64,000 bases of DNA, from assembly GCF_028890115.1 (NCBI RefSeq), contig NZ_JARCJD010000005.1, positions 1-64,000 of the forward strand. Reading direction: 5' to 3'. Both the position numbers and the translations under genes were made by a program. Each line of letters starts with the position of its first letter. Positions within the stretch are counted from its first letter, which is position 1. Shown one piece after another: positions 44,686-53,638 of this stretch. The stretch comes from Phaeobacter sp. QD34_24. Lineage in GTDB: Bacteria; Pseudomonadota; Alphaproteobacteria; Rhodobacterales; Rhodobacteraceae. The notes beneath the pieces are model-generated. The model ran no database searches and was not told where the DNA came from. It saw only the letters and a list, made by a program, of their open reading frames with translations.

Positions 44686-45545
44686 AGACCGAAAACCAGA
44701 AAGCCTGGCTGTTCGTCCTGCCGGTGCTGGCGCTTGTCGCCTTCAACGCGCTGATCCCGATGATGACGGTGGTCAACTATTCGGTGCAGGAGACATTCGG
44801 CGACAACGTCTTCTTCTGGCAGGGGCTGGACTGGTTCCAGCAGATCCTGCGCTCGGAGCGGTTCCATGACGCGCTTGGCCGCCAGTTCCTGTTCACCTTC
44901 CTGATCCTGGTGATCGAGGTGCCGCTGGGCATCGCCATTGCCCTGTCGATGCCACGCAAGGGATTCTGGGTGCCGGTCTGCCTTGTGCTGATGGCGCTGC
45001 CGATGCTGATCCCCTGGAACGTGGTCGGCGCCATGTGGAACATCTTCACCCTGCCCGATATCGGCCTTCTTGGGTATGCGCTGAACCATGTCCTGGGTAT
45101 CAACTACGACATGACACAGGATCCTGTTGCAGCCTGGGTCACCATCGTCACCATGGATGTCTGGCACTGGACCTCGCTTGTGGTACTGCTCAGCTATGCG
45201 GGCCTCGTGTCGATCCCCGACGCCTATTACCAGGCGGCCAAGATCGATGGGGCCTCCAACTGGGCGGTGTTCCGCTTCATCCAGCTGCCCAAGATGAAGA
45301 CCGTTCTGACCATCGCGATCCTTCTGCGGTTCATGGACAGTTTCAACATCTACACCGAGCCCTTCGTCCTGACCGGAGGCGGCCCCGGCAACTCCACCAC
45401 GCTTCTGTCAATCGACCTTGTGAAAATCGCGCTTGGTCAGTTCGACCTTGGTCCCGCCGCCGCCATGTCGCTCATCTATTTTGCCATCACCCTGCTCGTC
45501 AGCTGGCTGTTTTACACGCTGATGACCAAGGATGACCTGAACTAA
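44682..45545 (+). CDS. glpP: Glycerol ABC transporter permease 1
   Basis: The 287-residue membrane subunit has six helices and an EAA loop YYQAAKIDGASNWAVFRFIQLP that contacts an ATPase. The TEPFVLTGGGPGNSTTLLSIDL segment is typical of CUT1-like permeases. It couples translationally to the upstream ATPase (ATGA overlap) and is followed after 11 bases by the partner permease. It forms the glycerol channel across the inner membrane with GlpQ. Confidence 0.88.
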   Translation: MKTENQKAWLFVLPVLALVAFNALIPMMTVVNYSVQETFGDNVFFWQGLDWFQQILRSERFHDALGRQFLFTFLILVIEVPLGIAIALSMPRKGFWVPVCLVLMALPMLIPWNVVGAMWNIFTLPDIGLLGYALNHVLGINYDMTQDPVAAWVTIVTMDVWHWTSLVVLLSYAGLVSIPDAYYQAAKIDGASNWAVFRFIQLPKMKTVLTIAILLRFMDSFNIYTEPFVLTGGGPGNSTTLLSIDLVKIALGQFDLGPAAAMSLIYFAITLLVSWLFYTLMTKDDLN

Positions 45546-45556
45546 GGGAGGGAAAC

Positions 45557-46354
45557 GTGCAGAAAAGATCCATCGTTCCCATCGTCTATATCCTGTTTCT
45601 CATGCTGCCGATCTACTGGCTGGTGGCGATGAGCTTTAAGACAACCAATGAGATCCTCGCGGGGTTCTCCCTGTTTCCCCAGACCTTCACGCTGGAGAAT
45701 TACCGGACGATCTTCACCGATCCGACCTGGTACTGGGGCTATATCAACTCGATCCTTTATGTGTCGATCAACACGGTGATCTCGGTCGCGGTGGCCCTGC
45801 CCGCCGCCTATGCCTTCAGCCGCTACCGCTTTCTGGGCGACAAGCAGCTGTTCTTCTGGCTCTTGACCAACCGGATGGCGCCTGCGGCGGTTTTCGCCCT
45901 GCCCTTCTTCCAGCTCTATTCCGCTGTCGGGCTGTTCGACACGCACCTCGCCGTCGCCCTGGCGCACTGCCTGTTCAATATCCCGCTGGCGGTCTGGATC
46001 CTCGAAGGCTTCATGGGCGGCGTCCCTAAAGAACTGGATGAGACGGCTTACGTGGATGGCTACTCCTTCCCGCGGTTCTTCGTGGTGATCTTCATCCCAG
46101 CGATCAAGGCGGGGGTCGGTGTCGCGGCCTTCTTCTGCTTCATGTTCTCTTGGGTCGAGCTGCTGCTGGCCAAGACCCTCACGGCGGTGGCCGCAAAACC
46201 CATCGCCGCCACCATGACCAAGACCGCGTCCAGCGCCGGCTACGAGCTGGGCCTTCTGGCGGCAGCCGGTACACTTACAATCATTCCGGGCGCCATCGTG
46301 ATCTGGTTCGTCCGCAACTACATCGCAAAAGGCTTTGCGATGGGGAGGGTTTGA
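45557..46354 (+). CDS. glpQ: Glycerol ABC transporter permease 2
   Basis: The 265-residue permease has a GTG start at 45557 with GGGAGGG ahead. EAA-like loop LDETAYVDGYSFPRFFVVIFIPAIK, where the usual Glu-Ala-Ala is Glu-Thr-Ala. Six helices are expected. It shares the operon with GlpP and should form the heterodimeric channel. The gene name is the Rhizobium one and has no relation to the phosphodiesterase GlpQ of E. coli. Confidence 0.87.
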   Translation: MQKRSIVPIVYILFLMLPIYWLVAMSFKTTNEILAGFSLFPQTFTLENYRTIFTDPTWYWGYINSILYVSINTVISVAVALPAAYAFSRYRFLGDKQLFFWLLTNRMAPAAVFALPFFQLYSAVGLFDTHLAVALAHCLFNIPLAVWILEGFMGGVPKELDETAYVDGYSFPRFFVVIFIPAIKAGVGVAAFFCFMFSWVELLLAKTLTAVAAKPIAATMTKTASSAGYELGLLAAAGTLTIIPGAIVIWFVRNYIAKGFAMGRV

Positions 46355-46355
46355 C

Positions 46356-46634
46356 ATGCTATCCTGGATGGCCTGGACCTGGCCGACGGCCCTGGTCTTC
46401 ATCGGTATCTTCTCCGCCATCGCGGTGCTGATCGTTCTGGAAATCCGCCACCCCGGCGGCGCCATGCGCAAGGGCGTGCTGGGCCTCACCACCACGCGTG
46501 GCGACCGGCTGTTCATCAGCCTCTTGGGCACCGCCTATATCTTCCTCGCCTGGCTCGGCCTTGTGGGCATGCCGCTCTGGACCCCGCTTGGCCTGTCCAT
46601 CGCCTGGGGCCTGTTCTGTTTCTGGAAAGTCTGA
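46356..46634 (+). CDS. glpU: Small membrane protein of the glycerol transporter (DUF2160)
   Basis: The 92-residue protein has about three membrane helices with the conserved pattern MAWTWPTALVFIGIF, LEIRHPGGAMRKGVLGL, TTRGDRLFISLLGTAYI. It matches DUF2160, known as GlpU in the Rhizobium glycerol importer, where it is encoded with the transporter but its role is undefined. ATG at 46356 is one base after the permease stop, preceded by GGGGAGGG. Last gene of the operon; large hairpins follow. Confidence 0.88.
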   Translation: MLSWMAWTWPTALVFIGIFSAIAVLIVLEIRHPGGAMRKGVLGLTTTRGDRLFISLLGTAYIFLAWLGLVGMPLWTPLGLSIAWGLFCFWKV

Positions 46635-46643
46635 CCCTAGCGG

Positions 46644-46744
46644 GTCAAGGAGGCCGCAGGCCCCGCCAAAGGCGGCTTGTCCTTGACGCGCCACAGAACA
46701 CACAATGAAGATCGGCCTTGAGGGCAGACCTGCCCCTCAAGGCC
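46644..46744. terminator. Pair of large hairpins after glpU
   Basis: GTCAAGGA (46644-46651) pairs with TCCTTGAC (46680-46687), enclosing a CCGCC-AAA-GGCGG hairpin. GGCCTTGAGG (46714-46723) pairs with CCTCAAGGCC (46735-46744). The second is a very stable hairpin but lacks a T run. Together they likely end the glp transcript. Confidence 0.65.
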
Positions 46745-46840
46745 TTCTCAGCACAAAACACCCCACTGCGGCACAGGCGACGCCGAAGTCGGACCATCGC
46801 CGCGCCCCTTGCAGAAAAAAAGCGCGCGGAAGCGCACAAT

Positions 46841-46875
46841 TTGAAACCGCGCGGCCGCTCCACTAAAAAAATAGT
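46841..46875 (+). promoter_or_regulatory. Candidate promoter and operator of blaI-like gene
   Basis: TTGAAA (46841-46846), 17 bases, TAAAAA (46864-46869) fits a sigma-70 promoter loosely. ACTA-six A-TAGT (46862-46875), an inverted repeat, covers the -10 region, as expected for repression by a BlaI-type protein. 66 bases before the gene. Confidence 0.5.
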
Positions 46876-46940
46876 TTTCAACAGGCCCCGCTTTCCCTAG
46901 CATAGCCAAACGACCAAGACGGATCTGGACCACGGCAGGC

Positions 46941-47336
46941 ATGCGCAAGAAACAGGACAAATCACTTCTGACCGAGGTGGAGCTGGAGTTCATGACCGTT
47001 GTCTGGGAAACCGGTGGCGGCACGGTGCGCGATATTCTTGCCGAGCTGAACAAGGCGCAGGAGCGCGCCTATACCTCCGTTGCCACGGTCCTGAAGATTA
47101 TGGAGCAAAAGGGCTTCCTGACCAGCGAGCGCGCCGACCGTTCCCTCGTCTATCGCCCTGCCGTTCCCAAGGCAGAGTACCAGAAAACCTCGCTGAAAAA
47201 CCTTTCGAGCAAACTCTTCAATGGCGCGCCTGCGGCGCTTGTCGCCCGCCTGGTTGACGATGAGGAGGTCACCGACGAAATGCTCGAAGAAATGCGGGCG
47301 CTTCTGGAGGAAAGGCTGGGGGACAATGCAACCTGA
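46941..47336 (+). CDS. BlaI/MecI/CopY-family repressor
   Basis: The 131-residue winged-helix repressor has the family core LTEVELEFMTVVWETGGGTVRDIL, then SVATVLKIMEQKGFLTSER and a C-terminal dimerisation helix region. Such repressors are inactivated by cleavage through a partner M56 peptidase, encoded immediately downstream with an 11-base overlap. Known regulons include beta-lactamase, penicillin-binding protein and copper genes; no target gene is adjacent here apart from the pair itself. Confidence 0.9.
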   Translation: MRKKQDKSLLTEVELEFMTVVWETGGGTVRDILAELNKAQERAYTSVATVLKIMEQKGFLTSERADRSLVYRPAVPKAEYQKTSLKNLSSKLFNGAPAALVARLVDDEEVTDEMLEEMRALLEERLGDNAT

Positions 47337-48474
47337 TGCTCTGCTGAATGCCTATATCGATCTGAACATGTTGCTGATCGCGGGAACGGTGCTGTGGTAT
47401 GCCACCCGCAAGATCCTGTCGCGCAGTCGCCTGGGGGCGACCTACGGCCCGCAACTGCGGTTGCTGAATACGGTCACCCTTCTCTTGGCCCTGTCGCCGG
47501 TCCTCCTGCTGGCCCTGACCAGCCTGGTCCTGTTCCACCCGCCGAACCTGTCGGATCTTCTGGTGGCGCAATATCTGCAGGGCAACGTCGGCATGAGTGC
47601 CACCCGCTTTGAAGACCTGCTGGGCCTGCGCGAGGACCTGGTGCGCAGCATGACAAGCCAGCAAACGCTCTGGGCGCGGCTGGTCCTGGCAGGGCTTGGC
47701 GCAGGGGCACTGTTCTTCCTGGCGCAGCTGATGCTGTCGATCCTGCGGCTCAGACGCGGCTTGCAGCAAAGCTATGCCTGGAAACGCATCGGGCGCGTAC
47801 ATCTCATGTGGTCGGATCAGGCCCGCGTGGCCTATTCCACCCGCGGGATCTGGAACCGCTATGTGGTTCTGCCCACATCGCTGCTCAACACACCACAGGA
47901 CCTGCCCCTGACAATCGCCCATGAACTGCAGCATTTCCGCCAGCGTGACATTGAGTGCGAATTTCTGCTGGAGGTCCTGCGCCCGCTCCTGTTCTGGAAC
48001 CCCGCCTTCTATGTCTGGCGCCGCGAAGTCCGCCTGTTGCGGGAATTTGCCTGCGACCAGGCTCTGATGGCCCGGGCCGGTTTCGATCTGCGCGGCTATT
48101 GCGAATGCCTGATCCGCGCCTGTTCGCAGGCCGCCAGCGATCCGGTACTGTTTGCCCGCCGCAGCCCTGCTGTTGCCTTGGTGGATCGCCGCGAGACCCG
48201 CCCCGGATCCTCGGCACTGGAACGGCGCCTGCGCACTGTCACCATGCCGTTGCCACAACGCGGCAGCACCCTGGCATGGGGGATGGTTTCGGGCGTGATG
48301 ATGATTGCCGTTATGGCCACTGCGCTGTTGCTGCAACGCCCCGCGGATTGGAGCCATGACCGGATCATGCTGTCGACCATCGTCAATCTGGAACGCATGG
48401 CCAGCCGCGCGGCAACGGCGCCGCAAAGCTCTGTCAGCACTCTGAACGGTAGCTTCACAGCCGCCAGCCAGTAG
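47326..48474 (+). CDS. M56-family membrane metallopeptidase (BlaR1-like, no sensor domain)
   Basis: The 382-residue protein has membrane helices at about residues 10-25, 45-65 and 125-145, a zinc peptidase motif TIAHELQHFRQRDIE (HExxH) and a further helix near the C-terminus (GMVSGVMMIAVMATALLL). BlaR1/MecR1 carry an extracellular penicillin-binding domain of about 250 residues at the C-terminus; here only about 40 residues follow the last helix, so the signal is not sensed in that way. ATG at 47326 has GGGGGA upstream. Likely to cleave the co-encoded BlaI-type repressor. Confidence 0.87.
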   Translation: MQPDALLNAYIDLNMLLIAGTVLWYATRKILSRSRLGATYGPQLRLLNTVTLLLALSPVLLLALTSLVLFHPPNLSDLLVAQYLQGNVGMSATRFEDLLGLREDLVRSMTSQQTLWARLVLAGLGAGALFFLAQLMLSILRLRRGLQQSYAWKRIGRVHLMWSDQARVAYSTRGIWNRYVVLPTSLLNTPQDLPLTIAHELQHFRQRDIECEFLLEVLRPLLFWNPAFYVWRREVRLLREFACDQALMARAGFDLRGYCECLIRACSQAASDPVLFARRSPAVALVDRRETRPGSSALERRLRTVTMPLPQRGSTLAWGMVSGVMMIAVMATALLLQRPADWSHDRIMLSTIVNLERMASRAATAPQSSVSTLNGSFTAASQ

Positions 48475-48672
48475 CCTCTCCCCTCCACCGATCTCACCCC
48501 CGGCCTTTCGGCTCCGAACCGGGTTGTGACACAGGCTCTGCCAGCAGGTGCCGCCCCTGTCTGCCGCCCGGCCCCAGCGGTGCCGACGCTGCGGTTTTGC
48601 CGGTTGCTGCCGCCAAAGCTTTGCAGATCGGCAAAAAGATCCTATCAAGGCGATGAGGAGGATCCCAACCGC

Positions 48673-49335
48673 ATGAAGCTCAATCCCGTCGACATCTCGA
48701 AAACCGCCTCAGCGTCATCGATCGTCTTTGAAGCCCTGCGCAAGGCGATCATCGAGGGAGATCTGAAAGAGGGGGAGCCCCTGCGCCAAGATGAAATCGC
48801 CGGCATGTTCAATACCAGCCGCATCCCGGTGCGCGAGGCGATTTCCCGGCTTGAGGAACAGGGGCTGGTCAAGACACAGCGCTACAAGGGCGCGGTGGTG
48901 GCAGGCCTGTCGGCTGAAGAAGCCCATGAGATCTTCGATTTCCGTGCCCTGATCGAACCGGAGGTCATTCGCCGCGCGGTCCCGCAAATGTCGCACGAGA
49001 CGCTGCAGCGGGCCAAAGCCTGCCTGGAAGCCTTCTCGGAATCGGACGAGCCGATGACCTGGGGCCGGTTGAACCGGGATTTCCACTCGGAACTCTACAA
49101 GGCAAGCGGCCTTAGCTACCATCTTGACGCGATCGAGAACGCCATGGACCGGGTGGATCGGTATCTGCGCGCTCAACTGGTCCTGTCAAACGGCATGCGG
49201 CGCGCCCATGAAGAGCATCTTGCCATCTGGGAGGCCTGCAACACCGGCAATGCCGCCGAGGCGGCAGAATTGACCCGCCGCCACATCACCGATGCGCGCG
49301 ATACGCTGATGGAAAACATTGCATCGCTGCGCTGA
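48673..49335 (+). CDS. GntR/FadR-family transcriptional regulator (FCD type)
   Basis: The 220-residue regulator has a winged helix in residues about 12-75 (EGEPLRQDEIAGMFNTSRIPVREAISRLEEQGLV) and an FCD domain (about 85-210) with the metal-ligand histidines in LNRDFHSELYKASG and AHEEHLAIWEACNTGN. AGGAGG precedes the ATG at 48673 by ten bases. The target is unclear: it lies before disrupted ketopantoate-reductase and TetR genes and could once have regulated them. Confidence 0.85.
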   Translation: MKLNPVDISKTASASSIVFEALRKAIIEGDLKEGEPLRQDEIAGMFNTSRIPVREAISRLEEQGLVKTQRYKGAVVAGLSAEEAHEIFDFRALIEPEVIRRAVPQMSHETLQRAKACLEAFSESDEPMTWGRLNRDFHSELYKASGLSYHLDAIENAMDRVDRYLRAQLVLSNGMRRAHEEHLAIWEACNTGNAAEAAELTRRHITDARDTLMENIASLR

Positions 49336-49528
49336 AAAGGTGGGTCGTTTTCAAAATCAAGGCGATAAACCATCGTAAAACCGTGATCGCTTTACCCTTT
49401 GTCTTCGGCAGGATTGGCTGTAGAACCGTATTCACGAGATGCTGCGGCGTCGTCCTGGCCACCCCCGCTGCGATGGCTCCCAGAGACCTACCCCATGCAT
49501 GGCGTGGGCCAATCCGGAGCACAGGCGG

Positions 49529-50535
49529 TTGAACGCATCCCCGCAAAGCATTTCCATATTGGGCGCCGGCGCCATCGGGTGCTTTCTTGGCGCACACTGG
49601 GCGCCTGCCCTTCGTGCTGCGGGCGCAAGGAAACCTGGAACCGGATGGGAACCGGGTCACTCTCCCTGACGGGGGGGGACCCCCTGGAAACGCAACTGTC
49701 GCTGCTGGATCTGGCGAACAGCCCCGAGGCGCTGAGCACTTCCGATGTGATCGTGCTGACCATGAAGTCGACCGGATTGGACCAGGCGATCGAAGAAATC
49801 CGCGACCATGCGCCGGAGGGCACGCCGATCATCACCCTGCTCAACGGGGTGTCGGCCACGCAACATCTGCGCCATAGCCTGCCAAACCACAGGATCATCC
49901 CCGGGATGGTGCCCTTCAATGTGGTCTGGAGGTCGAACCGCCACCTGCACCGTTCAAGCCCCGGTCAAGTCACTGTGGAGCGCTGCGCCATCACCGAGAG
50001 CCTGGCCCGCACCCTGGCGGCGACAGGCGCGCCCATCGCCGTGCAGGACGACCTGCTCCCCCATCAATACGGCAAGCTATTACTGAACCTGATCAACCCG
50101 ATCAACGCCCTGAGCGGGCTGCCGCTGCACGCGATGCTATGCGACCGAGGCTACCGTCGAATCTACTCGGCCGCCTTGCGCGAGGCGCTGGCGGTCTATG
50201 CCGCCGCCGGTGTGCGCTGGCGCAGGGTCGGACCGATATCGCCGCATCTGGTGCACCGCCTGCTCTTGTTGCCAAACGCGCTGTTCAACACCACCCTGCT
50301 GAAGATTCAGAAACTTGATCGCAATTCGATGACATCCATGGCCGTCGATCTGGCGGCGGGGCGCGCGACGGAGATCGACACCATCACCGGCGAGATCCTG
50401 AAACTGGCCCAAAGCTCGGGCTGTAGCGCGCCGGTCAATGCCGCCCTATATGATATGATCAAGGCAGCAGAAGCCGGACCGGGTCCTGCGCAGGGGTTTT
50501 CCGCAGAGACGCTGCTGCGTGATTTGAGGCTTTGA
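49529..50535 (+). pseudogene. Ketopantoate reductase (PanE/ApbA) family, frameshifted
   Basis: The NADP-binding start (SISILGAGAIGCFLGAHWA) lies in frame 2 at 49544-49600. The next stretch (RLPFVLRAQGNLEPDGNRVT) is in frame 3. The rest, from PLETQLSLLDLANSPEAL through DVIVLTMKS, ITLLNGV and the helical C-terminal domain, is in frame 1 to 50535. Two small indels are therefore present: one near 49600 and one at an eight-G run (49671-49678). Restored, it would be a normal ketopantoate-reductase-family protein of about 335 residues. Likely start TTG 49529 or ATG 49499. Family members also act on other 2-oxo acids, so pantothenate synthesis is not assured. Confidence 0.85.
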
Positions 50536-50537
50536 CG

Positions 50538-51177
50538 ATGACCGTTCAGGAAGAGAACACCCCCGTCTTCGGACGGCTCAAGACACGCGAGACCCCGAAG
50601 CAGGCCCGTGCGGTGCAGCGCATTCATCTTATCCTGGCGACCACCGCACAGCTGCTGACCGAACTGCCCCTGAATGCAATCACCACCACCCTGATTGCCC
50701 ATCACGCCGGAATCCCGGTCAGTTCGATCTATCGCTACTTTACCGATGTCACCCATGTGCTGCGCGAACTCTACCTGCAAAGCGCCCAGGAGTTGCGCGA
50801 TCGGGCCCTGGAAACCCTTGAGGATACCGAAACCTGGCCCGGCTGGAGAGACCGCCTGCGCCATATCATCACGACCCAGCGGGATCATATCCAACACAAT
50901 CCCTTCTACCCGCCGCTGCTGATGCATTTCGTCTCGCTGCGGCCCACCGTTGCTGCCGAAGACAGCGAGCGGGAATACCTAACAGACATGCTGGAAACGC
51001 GGCGCCGACGGGTTCCGGGGCGGCGACCCCAAGGTGGTGGCCCACACGGTCCTGCAGATCGCCGTCACCATGGAGGATTTGACCGCGGCTCAGAAGGACA
51101 GCTACAGGGCCGATGTCTTCGCCGAGGAAACGCTCACGGTCCTTGGATGTTACCTGGCGAACTACCTTCGCGACTGA
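50538..51177 (+). pseudogene. TetR-family regulator, frameshifted near C-terminus
   Basis: Residues 1 to about 155 are a normal TetR repressor with helix-turn-helix ITTTLIAHHAGIPVSSIYRYF. After YLTDMLET (about 51000) the reading frame loses similarity, while the +1 frame continues naturally as GADGFRGGDPKVVAHTVLQI to ANYLRD and TGA at 51175-51177. One extra base, the C at or near 51000, explains it. Read without correction the frame would run on to 51731 through the neighbouring antisense gene, which is not credible. It begins two bases after the ketopantoate reductase stop. Confidence 0.85.
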
Positions 51178-51200
51178 AGCGTGTCCCGCTGGCGCAGGGA

Positions 51201-52856
51201 TCAGGCAATTGTATCGCTGCGCCCCACCTGGCGGCCCGAGAAAATGCAGCCACCAAGGAAGGTTCCCTCCAGCGCATTGTAGCCGTGATAGCCACCGCCA
51301 CCAAAGCCTGCAACTTCCCCGGCGGCAAACAGGCCCGGAATGGTCTGCCCCTCGGCATCGATCAACTGACCGTTCAGATCGGTCTGCAACCCGCCAAGGG
51401 TCTTGCGGGTGATGATGTTCAGCTTGACCCCGATCAGAGGGCCGTTTTCGGGATCCAGGATCCGGTGCGGTTTCGCCGTACGCATCAGCTTGTCGCCCCG
51501 ATAGTTGCGCGCGGCGTGAATGGCCATCATCTGCGCATCCTTGGAGAAGGGATTGTCGATCTGCGCATCACGGGCGGTGATCTCGGCCCGGATCTTTTCC
51601 ACATCCAACAGGTCATCGCCCTGCAAAGCGTTCATCTTGGCCACCAGATCGTCCAGCCGCTCGGCCACCACGAAATTCTCGCCCTTGTCCTTGAAGGCCT
51701 CCACATTGGGCGTGGCCTTCTTGTTCAGTAGTCGCTGTTTCAGCACCTGTTTCCAGCTTTTCGAAGCCAGATCCGGGTTCTGTTCCGACCCTGACAGGGC
51801 AAATTCCTTCTTGATGATCTTCTGGGTGGTGATGAACCAGGAATAATCATGGCCGGTTGCCAGAATGGCCTTCAGGGTGCCCAGGCTGTCAAAGCCGGGC
51901 ATCGCAGGCGGGGCAAAGCGGTTGCCGTTTGCGTCGAACCACATCGACGATGGCCCCGGCAGAATGCGAATGCCATGATTGGGCCAGATCGGGTCCCAGT
52001 TCTTCACGCCTTCGGTATAGTGCCACATGCGGTCGGCATTGATCACATGGCCGCCGGCCGCTTGCGTGATCGAAACCATGCGACCGTCCACATGGGCGGG
52101 CACGCCGGCGATCATCTCCTTGGGGGCGGAGCCAAGCCGTTCAGTCGGCCAGGCCTTGCGCACCAGATCCAGGTTGCCGCCAATCCCGCCCGAGGAAACC
52201 ACCACACTGGCGGCCTGCAGTTCAAAATCGCCGATCACCTCCCGGTTGGTCTTCTGACCACGGGCGCTGCCATCCGCGGCCAGGATTTCTCCGCTGATGC
52301 CCTTGCAGGCTCCGTTTTCCATCAGGATATGCGAGCAACGATGGCGGAATTTCAGGGTGATCCGGCCCGTCTTCTCATGCTCCCGTACACGCCGTTCGAA
52401 CGGTTCTTGCGTACCCGGGCCAACGCCCCATGTCAGATGAAAGCGCGGCACCGAATTGCCATGCCCCGAGGCAAAGGAGCCACCGCGTTCGGCCCAGCCC
52501 ACGATGGGAAACCAGCGCATGCCCATGGCATGCAGCCAGGGGCGCATCTCTCCGGCGGCAAAGTCGATGTAGCTTTCCGCCCATTTGCGCGGCCAGTGAT
52601 CCTCGTCGCGGTCAAAACCCGCACTGCCCATCCAGTCGGAATAGGCCAACTCGCGACTGTCACGGATCCCCATGCGCCGCTGTTCGGGACTGTCGATCAT
52701 CAATAGCCCCCCCAGGGACCAGAACGCCTGCCCGCCCAGAAACCCTTCGGGTTCCTGATCGACGATCACGACCCTCTTGCCACGATCCGCCAGTTCGGCC
52801 GCGGCTACCAGACCGGCCAGCCCGGCCCCGACAACGATCACATCAGCCTCTTGCAT
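51201..52856 (-). CDS. FAD-binding dehydrogenase (KstD/fumarate-reductase-like)
   Basis: The 551-residue flavoprotein has an N-terminal dinucleotide motif VIVVGAGLAGLVAAAELADRG and a C-terminal FAD segment GLFAAGEVAGFGGGGYHGYN, the pattern of the 3-ketosteroid dehydrogenase/fumarate reductase flavoprotein family. The middle has GNSVPRFHLTWGVGPGT. The substrate cannot be assigned; paralogues are generically called FAD-binding dehydrogenase. ATG at 52856 with GGGAGGG upstream. It is divergent from the SnoaL-like gene and faces the TetR pseudogene with 23 bases between them. Confidence 0.85.
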   Translation of the reverse strand: MQEADVIVVGAGLAGLVAAAELADRGKRVVIVDQEPEGFLGGQAFWSLGGLLMIDSPEQRRMGIRDSRELAYSDWMGSAGFDRDEDHWPRKWAESYIDFAAGEMRPWLHAMGMRWFPIVGWAERGGSFASGHGNSVPRFHLTWGVGPGTQEPFERRVREHEKTGRITLKFRHRCSHILMENGACKGISGEILAADGSARGQKTNREVIGDFELQAASVVVSSGGIGGNLDLVRKAWPTERLGSAPKEMIAGVPAHVDGRMVSITQAAGGHVINADRMWHYTEGVKNWDPIWPNHGIRILPGPSSMWFDANGNRFAPPAMPGFDSLGTLKAILATGHDYSWFITTQKIIKKEFALSGSEQNPDLASKSWKQVLKQRLLNKKATPNVEAFKDKGENFVVAERLDDLVAKMNALQGDDLLDVEKIRAEITARDAQIDNPFSKDAQMMAIHAARNYRGDKLMRTAKPHRILDPENGPLIGVKLNIITRKTLGGLQTDLNGQLIDAEGQTIPGLFAAGEVAGFGGGGYHGYNALEGTFLGGCIFSGRQVGRSDTIA

Positions 52857-53128
52857 CCCATCCCTCCCAAAGACGACGCATTTACGGCACCAGCAACACC
52901 CGGCGCTGCCGCTTCTCCCTCCGATGCCAATCCAGATCAGCGAAAAACCCTGTGGCTCAAAAAGCCTAGCAGCTTGCCACCTGGCTGCCCAGAATAACCG
53001 AAGGGCAGCAAAAAGCTTCCATTTTGACATTTCGGGCACAGTTGCCCCGATCGAGAACTCTCCACTCGACGGATGGAAGCAACACGTCATAAGGTCGCCA
53101 AAGAGTGTGTTTCAACAGGTAAGACTAC

Positions 53129-53566
53129 GTGACAAGCAAGACGGATTTGGTGCGCTTTTGGGTTGAAGAAGTATGGAGCAAGGATAACGACAAGATGCTG
53201 GGCGAGATGTTCGCCGCCAAGACCATAGCGAGTGGTCCGGTCTCGAGCCTGGCAGGCAAGGATTTCAGATCAACGGATATCGTCTCCGCCTTGAAGGCGC
53301 TGTTTCAGTGCAAGCCGGATTTGACATTTACGGTGATGGAGGAAATGGGAGACTGGATACTGACCTGCTTTACGATCTCCGTGAACGAGCATCCGCAGCG
53401 GCCCCCGTTCGAATTCGATGGCCAGATGGTCTTCAAGATTCTGGATGACAAGATTGCCGAGATCCACTCCAGCCTGAATTATATCAAGATGTTCGAAGGC
53501 CTGGGGCAGATGCCCGAGGACACCCTGCTGGTCGCCTTGACCGGCGCCGAACTGGACTGGAAATGA
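53129..53566 (+). CDS. SnoaL/NTF2-like protein
   Basis: The 145-residue protein has the cone-like NTF2 fold signature of SnoaL-like proteins: N-terminal VRFWVEEVWSKDNDKMLGEMFA, a central DIVSALKALFQCKPDLTFTVME and a strand pair with DDKIAEIHSSLNYI. Members include ketosteroid isomerase and polyketide cyclases, but many are of unknown role. Start GTG at 53129. Adjacent to an M20 peptidase gene (72 bases downstream) and divergent from the flavin dehydrogenase. No catalytic claim is made. Confidence 0.75.
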   Translation: MTSKTDLVRFWVEEVWSKDNDKMLGEMFAAKTIASGPVSSLAGKDFRSTDIVSALKALFQCKPDLTFTVMEEMGDWILTCFTISVNEHPQRPPFEFDGQMVFKILDDKIAEIHSSLNYIKMFEGLGQMPEDTLLVALTGAELDWK

Positions 53567-53638
53567 CACGGCGCGCAGACGGTTTAGGTCCTTCATCAGT
53601 GCCTTTTTACCCCCTTACCTATTAGCAGCGGAGACCAG

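Noticed and set aside
50538-51731. Single 397-residue protein starting as TetR
   Set aside because: After about residue 155 the sequence is Arg/Gly-rich shadow running antisense to the flavin dehydrogenase; the true C-terminus is in the next frame.
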